Below, one piece after another: positions 57,470 to 64,000 of a DNA stretch of 64,000 nt (position 1 is the first letter of the stretch; the number at the start of each line of letters is the position of its first letter). Under the pieces are notes generated by a model that worked only from the letters and a program-made list of their open reading frames with translations, did no database searches and was not told where the DNA came from. The stretch is taken from the NCBI RefSeq assembly GCF_035920365.1, contig NZ_CP109150.1, positions 3,286,001-3,350,000 on the forward strand, read 5' to 3'. A program made the translations under genes and the position numbers. Origin of the DNA: Micromonospora sp. NBC_01740. Its GTDB lineage: Bacteria > Actinomycetota > Actinomycetes > Mycobacteriales > Micromonosporaceae.

Positions 57470-57982
57470 ATGGACGTCCTGCTGCTGCCGTTCCGGTTGA
57501 TCTACCGGGGGCTGGTCTGGTTCGCCAACTCGCCCCGTACGTTGATCATTTCCTACCTGCTGATGATCGTGGTGGCCGGCGTGATCTACGGCCACGTGGA
57601 GAAGCGCAGCCCGGCGGACGCCGTCTGGTGGGCGGTGGTGACCGCGTCCACCGTCGGCTACGGCGACATCTCCCCGGTGAGTTGGCAGGGCCGCACCCTC
57701 GCCGCGCTGCTCATCTCGACAATGGTGCTGCTGGTCATCCCGTTGATCACCGCGCACTTCGCCAGTCAGCTCATCGTCGACGACGACGCCTTCGAACACG
57801 AGGAGCAGGAGCAGCTGAAGGCCGACGTACGCCGGATGCGGGCGTTGCTGGAGGAGATCGCGGCCCGGCAGGGCATCGACCTGCCCGACCTTCCGCCGGA
57901 ACGACCGGTCAGCGGGCCGGGCAGCGCAGCCCTTCCCGGGGCACGGTCAGGTCGATCAGGTAGGCGTCGACCGCCTCGGTGA
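57470..57982 (+). CDS. Two-TM potassium channel subunit
   Basis: A 170-aa ion channel. TM1 (about 24-42), re-entrant pore helix AVWWAVVTAS with selectivity filter TVGYGD at residues 61-66, TM2 (about 78-97), then a cytoplasmic amphipathic coiled coil (EHEEQEQLKADVRRMRALLEEIAARQG) that could tetramerise it. No RCK domain. The tail from about residue 145 is Arg/Gly/Pro-rich and lies antisense to the end of the S33 peptidase gene (74-nt overlap). The ATG has no clear ribosome site. Confidence 0.85.
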   Translation: MDVLLLPFRLIYRGLVWFANSPRTLIISYLLMIVVAGVIYGHVEKRSPADAVWWAVVTASTVGYGDISPVSWQGRTLAALLISTMVLLVIPLITAHFASQLIVDDDAFEHEEQEQLKADVRRMRALLEEIAARQGIDLPDLPPERPVSGPGSAALPGARSGRSGRRRPPR

Positions 57983-59498
57983 TGCAGGAGGTCTGCGGGT
58001 ACGCGGTGTGCCCCTCGCCCTCCCAGGTGAGCACCCGGCCCACGCCCAGCATCGCGGCCAGCGCCGGGGTCTGCTCGTAGGGCGTCGCGGGATCGCCGGT
58101 GGTGCCCACCACCAGGATCGGCGGCGCCCCGTCGGCCCGGCCCGTCGGGTACGGGTCGCGACCGCCCGGCCACTCGGTGCAGGAGAGCAGGCCGACGGCC
58201 AGGGCCGGCCCGAACAGTGGGTACTTCGCCCGCCACTGCGACTGGAGCTGCCGGATCCGCTCCCGGCTCGGCTTCTCCTCCTCGTCGGCGCAGTTGACCG
58301 CCAGGTTGGCGTCGAACATGTTCGAGTAGTGCCCGTCGGAGTCCCGGTCGGCGTACGCGTCGGCGAGGCGGAACACGTCGCCCGGGTCGCCGCCCTCCAG
58401 CTTGTCGATGGCGACGGCCAGCTCCTGCCACCCCGACTCGGTGTAGAGCGACGAGATGATCGCGTAGAAGACCCAGCCCGCGGTGGCCTCCCGGCCGTCG
58501 TCACCGCGTACCGGGGACACCCGCGCCTTGTCGATCGCCGAGGTGACCGCGGCCCGGGCGTCCGGGGCGATCGGGCAGCGCCCGGCGTTGGCCGCGCACC
58601 ACGTGGCGAAGTTGCCGAAGGCCCGCTCGAAGCCCTTGGCCTGGCCCTCCGAGCCGGCGATCAGGCCCTGTCGCGGGTCGACCGCGCCGTCGAGGACCAG
58701 CGCCCGTACCCGCTGCGGGTAGAGCTGGGCGTAGGTGGCCCCGAGCAGGGTGCCGTAGGAGTAGCCGAGATAGGTCAGCTTGTCGTCGCCGACGGCGGCG
58801 CGGACCGCGTCCATGTCCCGGGCGGCCTGCTCGGTGCCGTAGAGCGGCAGCTGGTCGCCGTAGCGGTCGCCGCAGCCACGCCCGATCTTCTGGCTGAGCG
58901 CGACGAAGCCGTCGAACGACTCCTGGCTCTCCGGGTCGGGGTCGTAGCCGAAGCTGGCGTCCAGCTCGGCGTCGGGGATGCACTTGACCGGGCTGGAGCG
59001 GGACACCCCGCGCGGGTCGAAGCCGACGATGTCGAACCGGTCGGTGATCGAGGCGGGCAGGCCGCCGAAGCTCGGGCCGAAGGAGAGGTAGACGGCGGTG
59101 TCCACGCCGGAGCCGCCGGGCCCGCCCGGGTTGATCACCAGCGAGCCGATCCGGTCGCGCTGCTTCGTCGACCGGGCCCGCAGCAGCGCGATCTCGAAGG
59201 TCTGCCCGGCGCCCGGTCCGGCGGTCGCCCCGCCGCCCGTGCCCGTGCCCCAGTCGCGCGGCACCTTGATCCGCGCGCACTCGTAGCGCATGCCCGGCGC
59301 CCCGCGCCCGACCAGCTCCTCGGCCACCTCCGGGCAGGCCCGCCAGGTGGGCGCCGTGCCGGGGGCGGCGGCCTCGCCGCCGGCCTCCGTCCGGGGCGCG
59401 ATCGCCGGAAGGGTGCAGCCGGCGGCGACCAGCGCGGCGGCGGCCAGCCCGGCGAGGGTGAGCCGGAACCGGCGGATCCGGTCGGGGGTGCGGGTCAC
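57909..59498 (-). CDS. Alpha/beta-hydrolase lipoprotein, S33 tripeptidyl-aminopeptidase type
   Basis: A 529-aa secreted peptidase like the Streptomyces SlpD/SlpE and Tap enzymes. Lipobox LVAAGC with Cys28. The alpha/beta fold has oxyanion loop NPGGPGGSG (123-131), DPRGVSRSSPVKC, nucleophile elbow GYSYGT with Ser247 and a cap domain with several Cys. The C-terminal TAP-like region has Asp in GTTGDPATPYE and His in GEGHTAY. The GTG has GGAGG 9 nt upstream. It overlaps the convergent K+ channel gene by 74 nt. It releases N-terminal tripeptides from secreted proteins in relatives. Confidence 0.92.
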   Translation of the reverse strand: MTRTPDRIRRFRLTLAGLAAAALVAAGCTLPAIAPRTEAGGEAAAPGTAPTWRACPEVAEELVGRGAPGMRYECARIKVPRDWGTGTGGGATAGPGAGQTFEIALLRARSTKQRDRIGSLVINPGGPGGSGVDTAVYLSFGPSFGGLPASITDRFDIVGFDPRGVSRSSPVKCIPDAELDASFGYDPDPESQESFDGFVALSQKIGRGCGDRYGDQLPLYGTEQAARDMDAVRAAVGDDKLTYLGYSYGTLLGATYAQLYPQRVRALVLDGAVDPRQGLIAGSEGQAKGFERAFGNFATWCAANAGRCPIAPDARAAVTSAIDKARVSPVRGDDGREATAGWVFYAIISSLYTESGWQELAVAIDKLEGGDPGDVFRLADAYADRDSDGHYSNMFDANLAVNCADEEEKPSRERIRQLQSQWRAKYPLFGPALAVGLLSCTEWPGGRDPYPTGRADGAPPILVVGTTGDPATPYEQTPALAAMLGVGRVLTWEGEGHTAYPQTSCITEAVDAYLIDLTVPREGLRCPAR

Positions 59499-59531
59499 GA
59501 GCGAGCCTCCGTGATCGGGTCGACGGCCAGG

Positions 59532-60644
59532 CTACGCCGGACCGGCGGCGGACCCCACGGTCACCGTGGGATCGCCGCGCAGCACCTGGTCCACATCGAA
59601 CCGTACGGGCCGCTCGAGCTGGTCGTAGCGGCAGGATTGCGGTTCGCGGTCGGGCCGCCAGCGGACGAACCGGGCGGTGTGCCGGAACCGGTCGCCCTCC
59701 ATGGCGTCGTAGCCGACCTCGACCACCAGCTCGGGGCGCAGCGGCTCCCACTCGAGGTTGCGGGCGCCCGTCCAGCGGCTCACCCCGCCGGGCAGGCGCT
59801 GGCCGCGTTCGTGGTCGCCGTGCACCCACGGGTGATCGGCGCCGACGTCACGGTAGGGCTCCAGCTCCTCCAGCAGCTCCGCGCGGCGGGCCATCGTGAA
59901 CGACGCGCTCACCCCGACGTGGTGCAGGACCCCGTCGTCGTCGTGAAGGCCGAGCAGGAGCGAGCCGACCACCGGGCCGGACTTGTGCCAGCGGAAGCCG
60001 GCCACCACCACGTCGGCCGTGCGGGCGTGCTTGACCTTGAACATGAGCCGCTTGCCCGGCTCGTAGGGCAGGTCGGCCGGCTTGGCGATCAGGCCGTCCA
60101 GGCCGGCGCCCTCGAAGACGTCGAACCAGCGGTGGGCGGTGTCGACGTCGGTGGTGACCTGCGTGACGTGCACCGGCGGCCGGACCCCGGCCAGCGCCGA
60201 CTCCAGCCGGGCCCGGCGTCGCGGATAGGGCTCGTCGAGCAGCGTCTCGTCGTCGAGGGCGAGCAGGTCGAAGGCGACGAAGTCGGCCGGAGTCGTCTCG
60301 GCCAGCATCCTCACCCGGGACGCGGCCGGGTGGACGCGCTGGGCCAGCAGCTCGAAGTCCAGCCGGGGCTGCCCGCCCGGCCCGTCACGCCGGATCACGA
60401 TCAGCTCGCCGTCGACCGCGCACCGCTCGGGCAGCTGGCGGCGGGCCTGCTCGACCACCTCGGGGAAGTAGCGGGTCATCGACTTGCCGCCCCGGCTGGA
60501 GAGCTCCACCTCGTCGCCGTCGCGGAACACGATGCACCGGAAGCCGTCCCACTTCGGCTCGTAGGTCATCCCCGGCGCGGTGGGGACCCGCGGGACGCTC
60601 TTGGCCAGCATCGGCTCGACCGGCGGACTGATCGGCAGCTTCAC
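59532..60644 (-). CDS. ATP-dependent DNA ligase (LigD-ligase/LigC type)
   Basis: A 370-aa ligase. The adenylation domain has the KWDGFR motif with Lys31 as the AMP-attachment residue, SSRGGKSMTRYFPE, DGELIVIRRDG, FVAFDLLALD, EGLVAK-like LDGLIAKPADLPYEPGKR and the MFKVKH motif. The C-terminal OB domain (about 215-350) contains LLLGLHDDDGVLHHVG and PELVVEVGYDAMEG. It works with Ku and the separate polymerase at 47204 in end joining, or in base-excision repair. The GTG has no ribosome site. Divergent from a small CxCC protein. Confidence 0.93.
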   Translation of the reverse strand: MKLPISPPVEPMLAKSVPRVPTAPGMTYEPKWDGFRCIVFRDGDEVELSSRGGKSMTRYFPEVVEQARRQLPERCAVDGELIVIRRDGPGGQPRLDFELLAQRVHPAASRVRMLAETTPADFVAFDLLALDDETLLDEPYPRRRARLESALAGVRPPVHVTQVTTDVDTAHRWFDVFEGAGLDGLIAKPADLPYEPGKRLMFKVKHARTADVVVAGFRWHKSGPVVGSLLLGLHDDDGVLHHVGVSASFTMARRAELLEELEPYRDVGADHPWVHGDHERGQRLPGGVSRWTGARNLEWEPLRPELVVEVGYDAMEGDRFRHTARFVRWRPDREPQSCRYDQLERPVRFDVDQVLRGDPTVTVGSAAGPA

Positions 60645-60768
60645 GGCGACCAGTCAACCAGACCGCACCGACAGTCGTGAGGCAGATCACGTCCGCGCGG
60701 CGGGTGGCGTGTCCGGCCGCGCGCCGCTCGTACCGCACCGGGCGAATCATAAAAGTGCAGGTCAGAGC

Positions 60769-60774
60769 TACCTT
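60769..60774 (+). promoter_or_regulatory. -10 box of leaderless small CxCC protein gene
   Basis: TACCTT lies 6 nt before GTG 60781, with no Shine-Dalgarno. Confidence 0.55.
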
Positions 60775-60780
60775 CGCGGG

Positions 60781-60993
60781 GTGTCGGAGTGGGTTTGCGG
60801 GTGCTGCGGGCGGTGGCGGGTGAGCGTCGAGCTGATCCGGGGCCGCTACCGGTACCGGCTGGTGCGCCGCTATCCCCGCCAGTTCGGCGGGGGCAAGGAC
60901 GTGCTCGGCGAGGCCGGCTCCGTGGCGGAGCTGGAGGAACTGCTGCGCCGGCGTACCCCCCTCGGGCTGGCCGACCTGCGCGAGGCCGCCTGA
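60781..60993 (+). CDS. Small CxCC-motif protein of unknown function
   Basis: A 70-aa basic protein: EWVCGCCGRW at the N-terminus (three Cys), a central Arg/Tyr-rich strand pair (VSVELIRGRYRYRLVRRYP) and a C-terminal helix (VAELEELLRRRTPLGLADL). GTG 60781 fits a leaderless start. The single CxCC knot is too small for a full zinc finger unless it dimerises. Divergent from the DNA ligase gene by 136 nt. No function can be assigned. Confidence 0.7.
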   Translation: MSEWVCGCCGRWRVSVELIRGRYRYRLVRRYPRQFGGGKDVLGEAGSVAELEELLRRRTPLGLADLREAA

Positions 60994-61158
60994 CCCGGCG
61001 GCGGCCGAGCCCGGCGGACGCCCGGCGACCCGCCGACCCGGCACCCCCGCGCGCCGACGGACACGGACCGGCCGGCGGGCGCCTCGTCACGATCCCGCAC
61101 GCGGCGTCGTCGAGACTGGCAGCGGCGCCGCCGGGCGCCGACACGGGGAGGGGGCGCG

Positions 61159-61581
61159 ATGCGGTTCGAGGCCGGTACGGAGGTGGCCGCCGAGGCGGAA
61201 CGGGTCTGGGCGGTGCTGGTCGACGTCGAGCGGTGGCCGGAGTGGACGCCCTCGGTGCGCCGGGCGCAACGGGGAGAGGCGGGACCGCTCGCGGTGGGCG
61301 CCACCGCCCGGCTCGCGCAGCCGAAGCTGCGACCGGCGGTGTGGCGGGTCACCGAGCTGACCGAGGGCCGGTCGTTCTCCTGGGTCTCGGGCAGCCCGGG
61401 GGTACGCACGCTCGGCGAGCACCGGGTGCTGCCGCTGCCCGACGGGCGCAGCCGCGTCGAGTTGGCCCTCACGCAGTCCGGGCCGCTCGCCGGGCCCGTC
61501 GGCTGGCTCTACGGCGACCTGATGCGCCGCTACCTGCGGATGGAGGCCGACGGGCTCAGGCGCCGCTGCGAGCGGGACTGA
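61159..61581 (+). CDS. SRPBCC (START/Bet v 1-like) family protein
   Basis: A 140-aa helix-grip protein: FEAGTEVAAEAERVWAVLVDVERWPEWTPSV at the N-terminus (classic polyketide-cyclase/SRPBCC start), VGATARLAQPKLRPAVWRVTEL, SWVSGSPGVRTLGEHRV and a long C-terminal helix GDLMRRYLRMEADGL. It binds a small hydrophobic ligand or acts as a cyclase-like enzyme; none is specified by neighbours. The ATG has GGGGAGGGGG upstream. Its 3' end overlaps the convergent GNAT gene by 26 nt. Confidence 0.88.
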   Translation: MRFEAGTEVAAEAERVWAVLVDVERWPEWTPSVRRAQRGEAGPLAVGATARLAQPKLRPAVWRVTELTEGRSFSWVSGSPGVRTLGEHRVLPLPDGRSRVELALTQSGPLAGPVGWLYGDLMRRYLRMEADGLRRRCERD

Positions 61582-62047
61582 CCGCCTTCTCGAACCGGGC
61601 GAGCCGGATGCCGTTCGCGTCCGGGCGGTGCCCGACCACCTGGTAGCCGTGCCGGTGGTAGAACCGCAGGTTCTGCTCGGTGTCCGCGCCCGTGAAGAGC
61701 GCGAAGCGGCGCACCCGGGCGGCGCAGGCCGTCTCCACCGCGCGCAACAGCCGTCCGCCGACGCCCCGGCCGTGCTGGTCCGGGGCCACGGAGAGCCGGC
61801 CGATGTGCGCGGTGTCGCCGTCGACGTGCGCCCGCACGGAGCCGACCAGCCGGTCGCCGAGCCGGGCGGTGAGCACCGTCGCCGGGCCCGCCAGCGCGGC
61901 CCGCACCTCGTCCAGGGTCTCGGTCAGCGGGGGCAGGAACGGGTCGGCGTAGCGCTGCGCCTCGGTGACGTACGCGGCGCGCTGCACGGTGAGGATCTCG
62001 CCGGCGTCCGTGACGTCGGCGGGGGCGATGCGCGGCTCGATGATCAC
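61556..62047 (-). CDS. GNAT family N-acetyltransferase
   Basis: A 163-aa GNAT: RIAPADVTDAGEILTVQRAAYVTEAQ at the N-terminus, DRLVGSVRAHVDGDTAHIGRLSVAPDQHGRGVGGRLLRA split over the central strand and the acetyl-CoA RGxGG loop, and EQNLRFYHRHGYQVVGHRP at the C-terminus. GTG 62047 gives a conventional length; a TTG 12 nt earlier is possible and no good ribosome site is visible. Overlaps the convergent SRPBCC gene by 26 nt. Acceptor unknown. Confidence 0.88.
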   Translation of the reverse strand: MIIEPRIAPADVTDAGEILTVQRAAYVTEAQRYADPFLPPLTETLDEVRAALAGPATVLTARLGDRLVGSVRAHVDGDTAHIGRLSVAPDQHGRGVGGRLLRAVETACAARVRRFALFTGADTEQNLRFYHRHGYQVVGHRPDANGIRLARFEKAVSPARSGA

Positions 62048-62132
62048 TCCGACAGCCAACCACAGGCCGTCGGGCGGGCCGCCCGCGCCGCCCGTACGCT
62101 GGCGGTGTCCCGTCGAGCCGTGGGGGTGCGCC

Positions 62133-62636
62133 GTGCCGGCACTGACCTATCCGCACGTCGGCGCCACCGAGACCGGCGAGCTGCCGGCCGGCTGGCGGCA
62201 CGTGCGGCACCGGGTCCGGCTGCCCGACTCCTGCTTCCCGGCGGCCGGGGACGCCGTGCTCGGCTGGCGCCTGCACCGGGCGGCCGGCATCCGGATCGAC
62301 GCCGCCGCCGAGCGCGCCGCGCCCGGGATCCGGGTGGTCTCCGGGCTGGGCGTCGGCCCGCTGCGGCTGGCCGCGCCCTGCGAGGTGGTCTGGGCCGTCG
62401 ACGACGGGCGGCGGGCCGGCTTCGGGTACGGCACGCTGCCCGGGCACCCGGCGCGCGGCGAGGAGGCGTTCGTGGTCAGCCGCGACGCCGCCGGCCGCGT
62501 CTGGTTCGAGGTGGTCGCGTTCAGCCGGCCGGACCGGTGGGTCATGCGCGCCGCGGGGCCGGCCGGTCGGGCCTTCCAGCGGGCGTACGCCTGGTGGCTC
62601 GGCCGCACCCTGCGCCGTCTCTGCGCCCGACCCTGA
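62133..62636 (+). CDS. DUF1990 family protein
   Basis: A 167-aa protein of the DUF1990 family (SRPBCC-like helix-grip fold). Landmarks: LTYPHVGATETGELPAGWRHVRHRV, AGDAVLGWRLHRAAGI, GYGTLPGHPARGEEAFVV and WFEVVAFSRPDRWVMRAAGP. The family is common in actinobacteria and of unknown function. GTG 62133 has GGGGG about 5 nt upstream; a TACGCT box at about 62097 would give a leader near 30 nt. Converges on the glycosylase gene. Confidence 0.85.
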   Translation: MPALTYPHVGATETGELPAGWRHVRHRVRLPDSCFPAAGDAVLGWRLHRAAGIRIDAAAERAAPGIRVVSGLGVGPLRLAAPCEVVWAVDDGRRAGFGYGTLPGHPARGEEAFVVSRDAAGRVWFEVVAFSRPDRWVMRAAGPAGRAFQRAYAWWLGRTLRRLCARP

Positions 62637-62696
62637 CCCGCACGTCGTCACCTGTCGGCGCCGGCATCCGCCGCCGCGACGCCCGCCGGGACCCGG

Positions 62697-63623
62697 TCAG
62701 AACCGGGCGAAGGAGCGGATCGGCATCCGCGGACCGTACTTCGGCGCCTGGACGCCACCGGCCGCCAGCAGCACGCAGACCCGCCCCCGATGCCCCCGGA
62801 ACGGCTCCAGCAGGGCCAGCATCCGGGCGTCGTCGCCGCGCGGCTCGCCCGCCAGGGCCCAGGCCACCGTGTTCGGCACGTGGAAGTCGCCGACGCTGAC
62901 CGCGTCCGGGTCCCCGTACGCGATGCGCACCACCTCGGCGGCGGTCCACGGGCCGATGCCGGCGACGGCGGTGAGCCGGCGGGTGGCCTCGGCGGAGTCC
63001 GCGCAGCGCTCCAGCCGGTCGGCGACGGCCGCCACGCGGCGCAGCGTCTCGGCCCGGCGCTGCTCCACGCCGAACGGGTGGAACACCCAGTACGGGGTGG
63101 CCGCCACCGCCGCCGGCTCGGGCGGCAGCAGCAGCGGCTGCATCGGCCCGGGCGCCGCCTCGCCGAAGTGCCGCACCGTCGCCGCGTACGCCCGGTAGGC
63201 CTCCTTGCCGGTCACCTTCTGCTCGAAGACCGCCCGCAGCAGTTGGCGGAAGACCTGCCCGGTGGCGGGCATGCGCAGCCCCCGGTGCTGGGCCGCGAGC
63301 CGCGCCACCACGGGGTGGGCGGCGGCGAGCGCCCCGAACCCGCTCACGTCGTCGCGGAGCCCGGCTATCGCGTCGGCCCACTGCACCACCCGGTCGGCAC
63401 CCGGGCCGTAGCCCTCGGCGAGCAGGGCGCCGCCGGCCGGCCGCAGGGCGAGGGTGGCCGGACCGTCCGGGGTGCGGGCGGCCCACCAGAACGTGCCGGC
63501 CGCGACGCGCGCACAGGGGTCGTACGGGCTGAAGGTCAGCGCCCGGACCGACGCGGCCAGCCGGTACCCGGCGGGCGGGTGCAGCTCCCGACGCGCGGTG
63601 GGTTCGGTCCCGGTCACCCGCAC
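62697..63623 (-). CDS. AlkA-like DNA-3-methyladenine glycosylase (HhH-GPD)
   Basis: A 308-aa base-excision glycosylase. The N-terminal beta domain (about 20-95, YRLAASVRALTFSPYDPC) resembles the AlkA N-domain. The helical HhH-GPD core is at 100-300, with FRQLLRAVFEQKVTGKEA, the hairpin LTAVAGIGPWTAAEVVR at 217-233 and the catalytic Asp246 in SVGDFHVPN. No C-terminal Fe-S cysteines, in line with AlkA rather than Nth/MutY. It probably removes alkylated purines. Near the DNA ligase, but not in an operon with it. Confidence 0.9.
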   Translation of the reverse strand: MRVTGTEPTARRELHPPAGYRLAASVRALTFSPYDPCARVAAGTFWWAARTPDGPATLALRPAGGALLAEGYGPGADRVVQWADAIAGLRDDVSGFGALAAAHPVVARLAAQHRGLRMPATGQVFRQLLRAVFEQKVTGKEAYRAYAATVRHFGEAAPGPMQPLLLPPEPAAVAATPYWVFHPFGVEQRRAETLRRVAAVADRLERCADSAEATRRLTAVAGIGPWTAAEVVRIAYGDPDAVSVGDFHVPNTVAWALAGEPRGDDARMLALLEPFRGHRGRVCVLLAAGGVQAPKYGPRMPIRSFARF

Positions 63624-63742
63624 ATGCTGTCACGTCCCCGCCCCGTGACCGGCGACACCGCCGGGCGCACGCCGGCCCGGTGCCGTCGCCGGTCCCGGGG
63701 CGGCGACCGGCCGCGCCGGGACCGGCCACCGGGACCGTGACG

Positions 63743-64000
63743 TCAGTACGAGTAGTTCGAGTCGCCCTGCCCGGCCTTGTCGTCGGACGGCGGAGCGACC
63801 GGCTTCGGGGTTCCCGGCGGCAGGCAGCTGAGGTTCTTCTTGCCGTCCGGCGCGACCACGAACCAGGTGCCCCCGACGCCCTGCCCCTTCCACTGGCCGG
63901 GCTTCTTGTCCCCGACGTAGCGGTAGAGCGGCCAGCCGCCGAGGGTGATCTGCCGGGTGCCGTCCTGACGGGTGACGGTGCCGACCTTGTCGTCGGAGAC
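63743..64000 (-). CDS. COG4315-type secreted repeat lipoprotein, C-terminal part (partial)
   Basis: Eighty-five C-terminal residues of a gene running off the right edge. The segment contains GGWPLYRYVGDKKPGQWKGQG and WFVVAPDGKK, the Y-x-(F/W/Y)-x-x-D repeat characteristic of actinobacterial lipoproteins in COG4315, preceded by part of another strand (LGGWPLYRYVGD). It ends in a Pro/Asp/Ser tail. The N-terminal lipobox, expected for this family, is outside the window. Function of the family is unknown. Confidence 0.8.
   Translation of the reverse strand, partial: VSDDKVGTVTRQDGTRQITLGGWPLYRYVGDKKPGQWKGQGVGGTWFVVAPDGKKNLSCLPPGTPKPVAPPSDDKAGQGDSNYSY

Noticed and set aside
1..64000. tRNA or rRNA genes
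   Set aside because: No cloverleaf with a T-loop GTTCGAATC-like core or rRNA-like sequence was recognised in the intergenic gaps; a short one could still be missed by eye.

Overview
The window is chromosomal DNA from a very G+C-rich actinobacterium, most probably a Micromonospora or close relative. The evidence is third-codon G/C saturation, frequent GTG starts, the gene content, and a gene order that (from memory) follows the Mycobacterium tuberculosis sigA–suhB–cei–dut–ceoBC–dxs–RNase D–hemEYQ–msrB neighbourhood, including relative orientations. No prophage, integrase, transposase, CRISPR array, rRNA or tRNA gene was recognised. Both ends cut through genes: sigA/rpoD at the left and a COG4315-type lipoprotein at the right.

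Layout. 0–15 kb is the conserved housekeeping backbone: sigA (partial), suhB, a LytR_C protein, DUF4193, DUF3093, dut, DUF3710, an OB-fold protein, DUF3159, the two TrkA-type K+ regulators ceoB/ceoC divergent from an APC permease, a TrmA-like RNA methyltransferase, anmK and dxs. 15–35 kb is a block apparently inserted between dxs and the RNase D gene. It holds a lipoprotein, three paralogous polytopic GT-C-like membrane proteins, two tandem membrane-anchored beta-propeller proteins, a C39-like peptidase, an OmpR-type two-component system interrupted by a 59-bp triplication, a VOC gene with a truncated copy, two paralogous proline/tyrosine-rich single-pass membrane proteins and a fadA–fadB beta-oxidation operon. 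35–43 kb returns to the backbone (RNase D, DUF3000, hemE–cgoX–chdC), interrupted by a membrane-anchored trypsin-like protease and a coiled-coil membrane protein. 43–47 kb has two secreted AA10 lytic polysaccharide monooxygenases (CBM2 and CBM5/12 types), a GNAT enzyme, a Cys-rich protein, a CBM48-like protein, a DUF305 lipoprotein and msrB. 47–64 kb holds LigD-type polymerase and a separate ATP-dependent DNA ligase (split NHEJ functions), an L7/L12-like membrane protein, a large MacB/FtsX-type ABC module, an intergenic patch of two minisatellites around a hairpin, several GNAT enzymes, a two-TM K+ channel, an S33 lipoprotein peptidase, SRPBCC, DUF1990 and an AlkA-like glycosylase.

How the genes work together. 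The hem genes form the coproporphyrin-dependent heme branch. The ceo genes with the permease are likely a K+/ion module. The LPMOs suggest chitin/cellulose attack. The FtsX cluster is probably a four-gene exporter or envelope mechanotransmission system. Regulation looks strongly actinobacterial: fourteen starts have a TANNNT-like -10 box only 6–9 nt upstream and no Shine-Dalgarno, so they are predicted leaderless. Convergent gene pairs are repeatedly separated by near-perfect hairpins.

Most unusual features: (1) the 59-bp repeat between response regulator and kinase, which makes a chain of 20-codon mini-frames each coupled by a 4-nt GTGA overlap; (2) a repetitive 65-aa frame coupled at both ends between two ABC ATPases; (3) an 18-copy GGGGCGT array, an 8-copy CTCCCGCGC array and a 14-bp inverted repeat packed into 320 bp; (4) the triplicated GT-C-like proteins next to duplicated propeller proteins.
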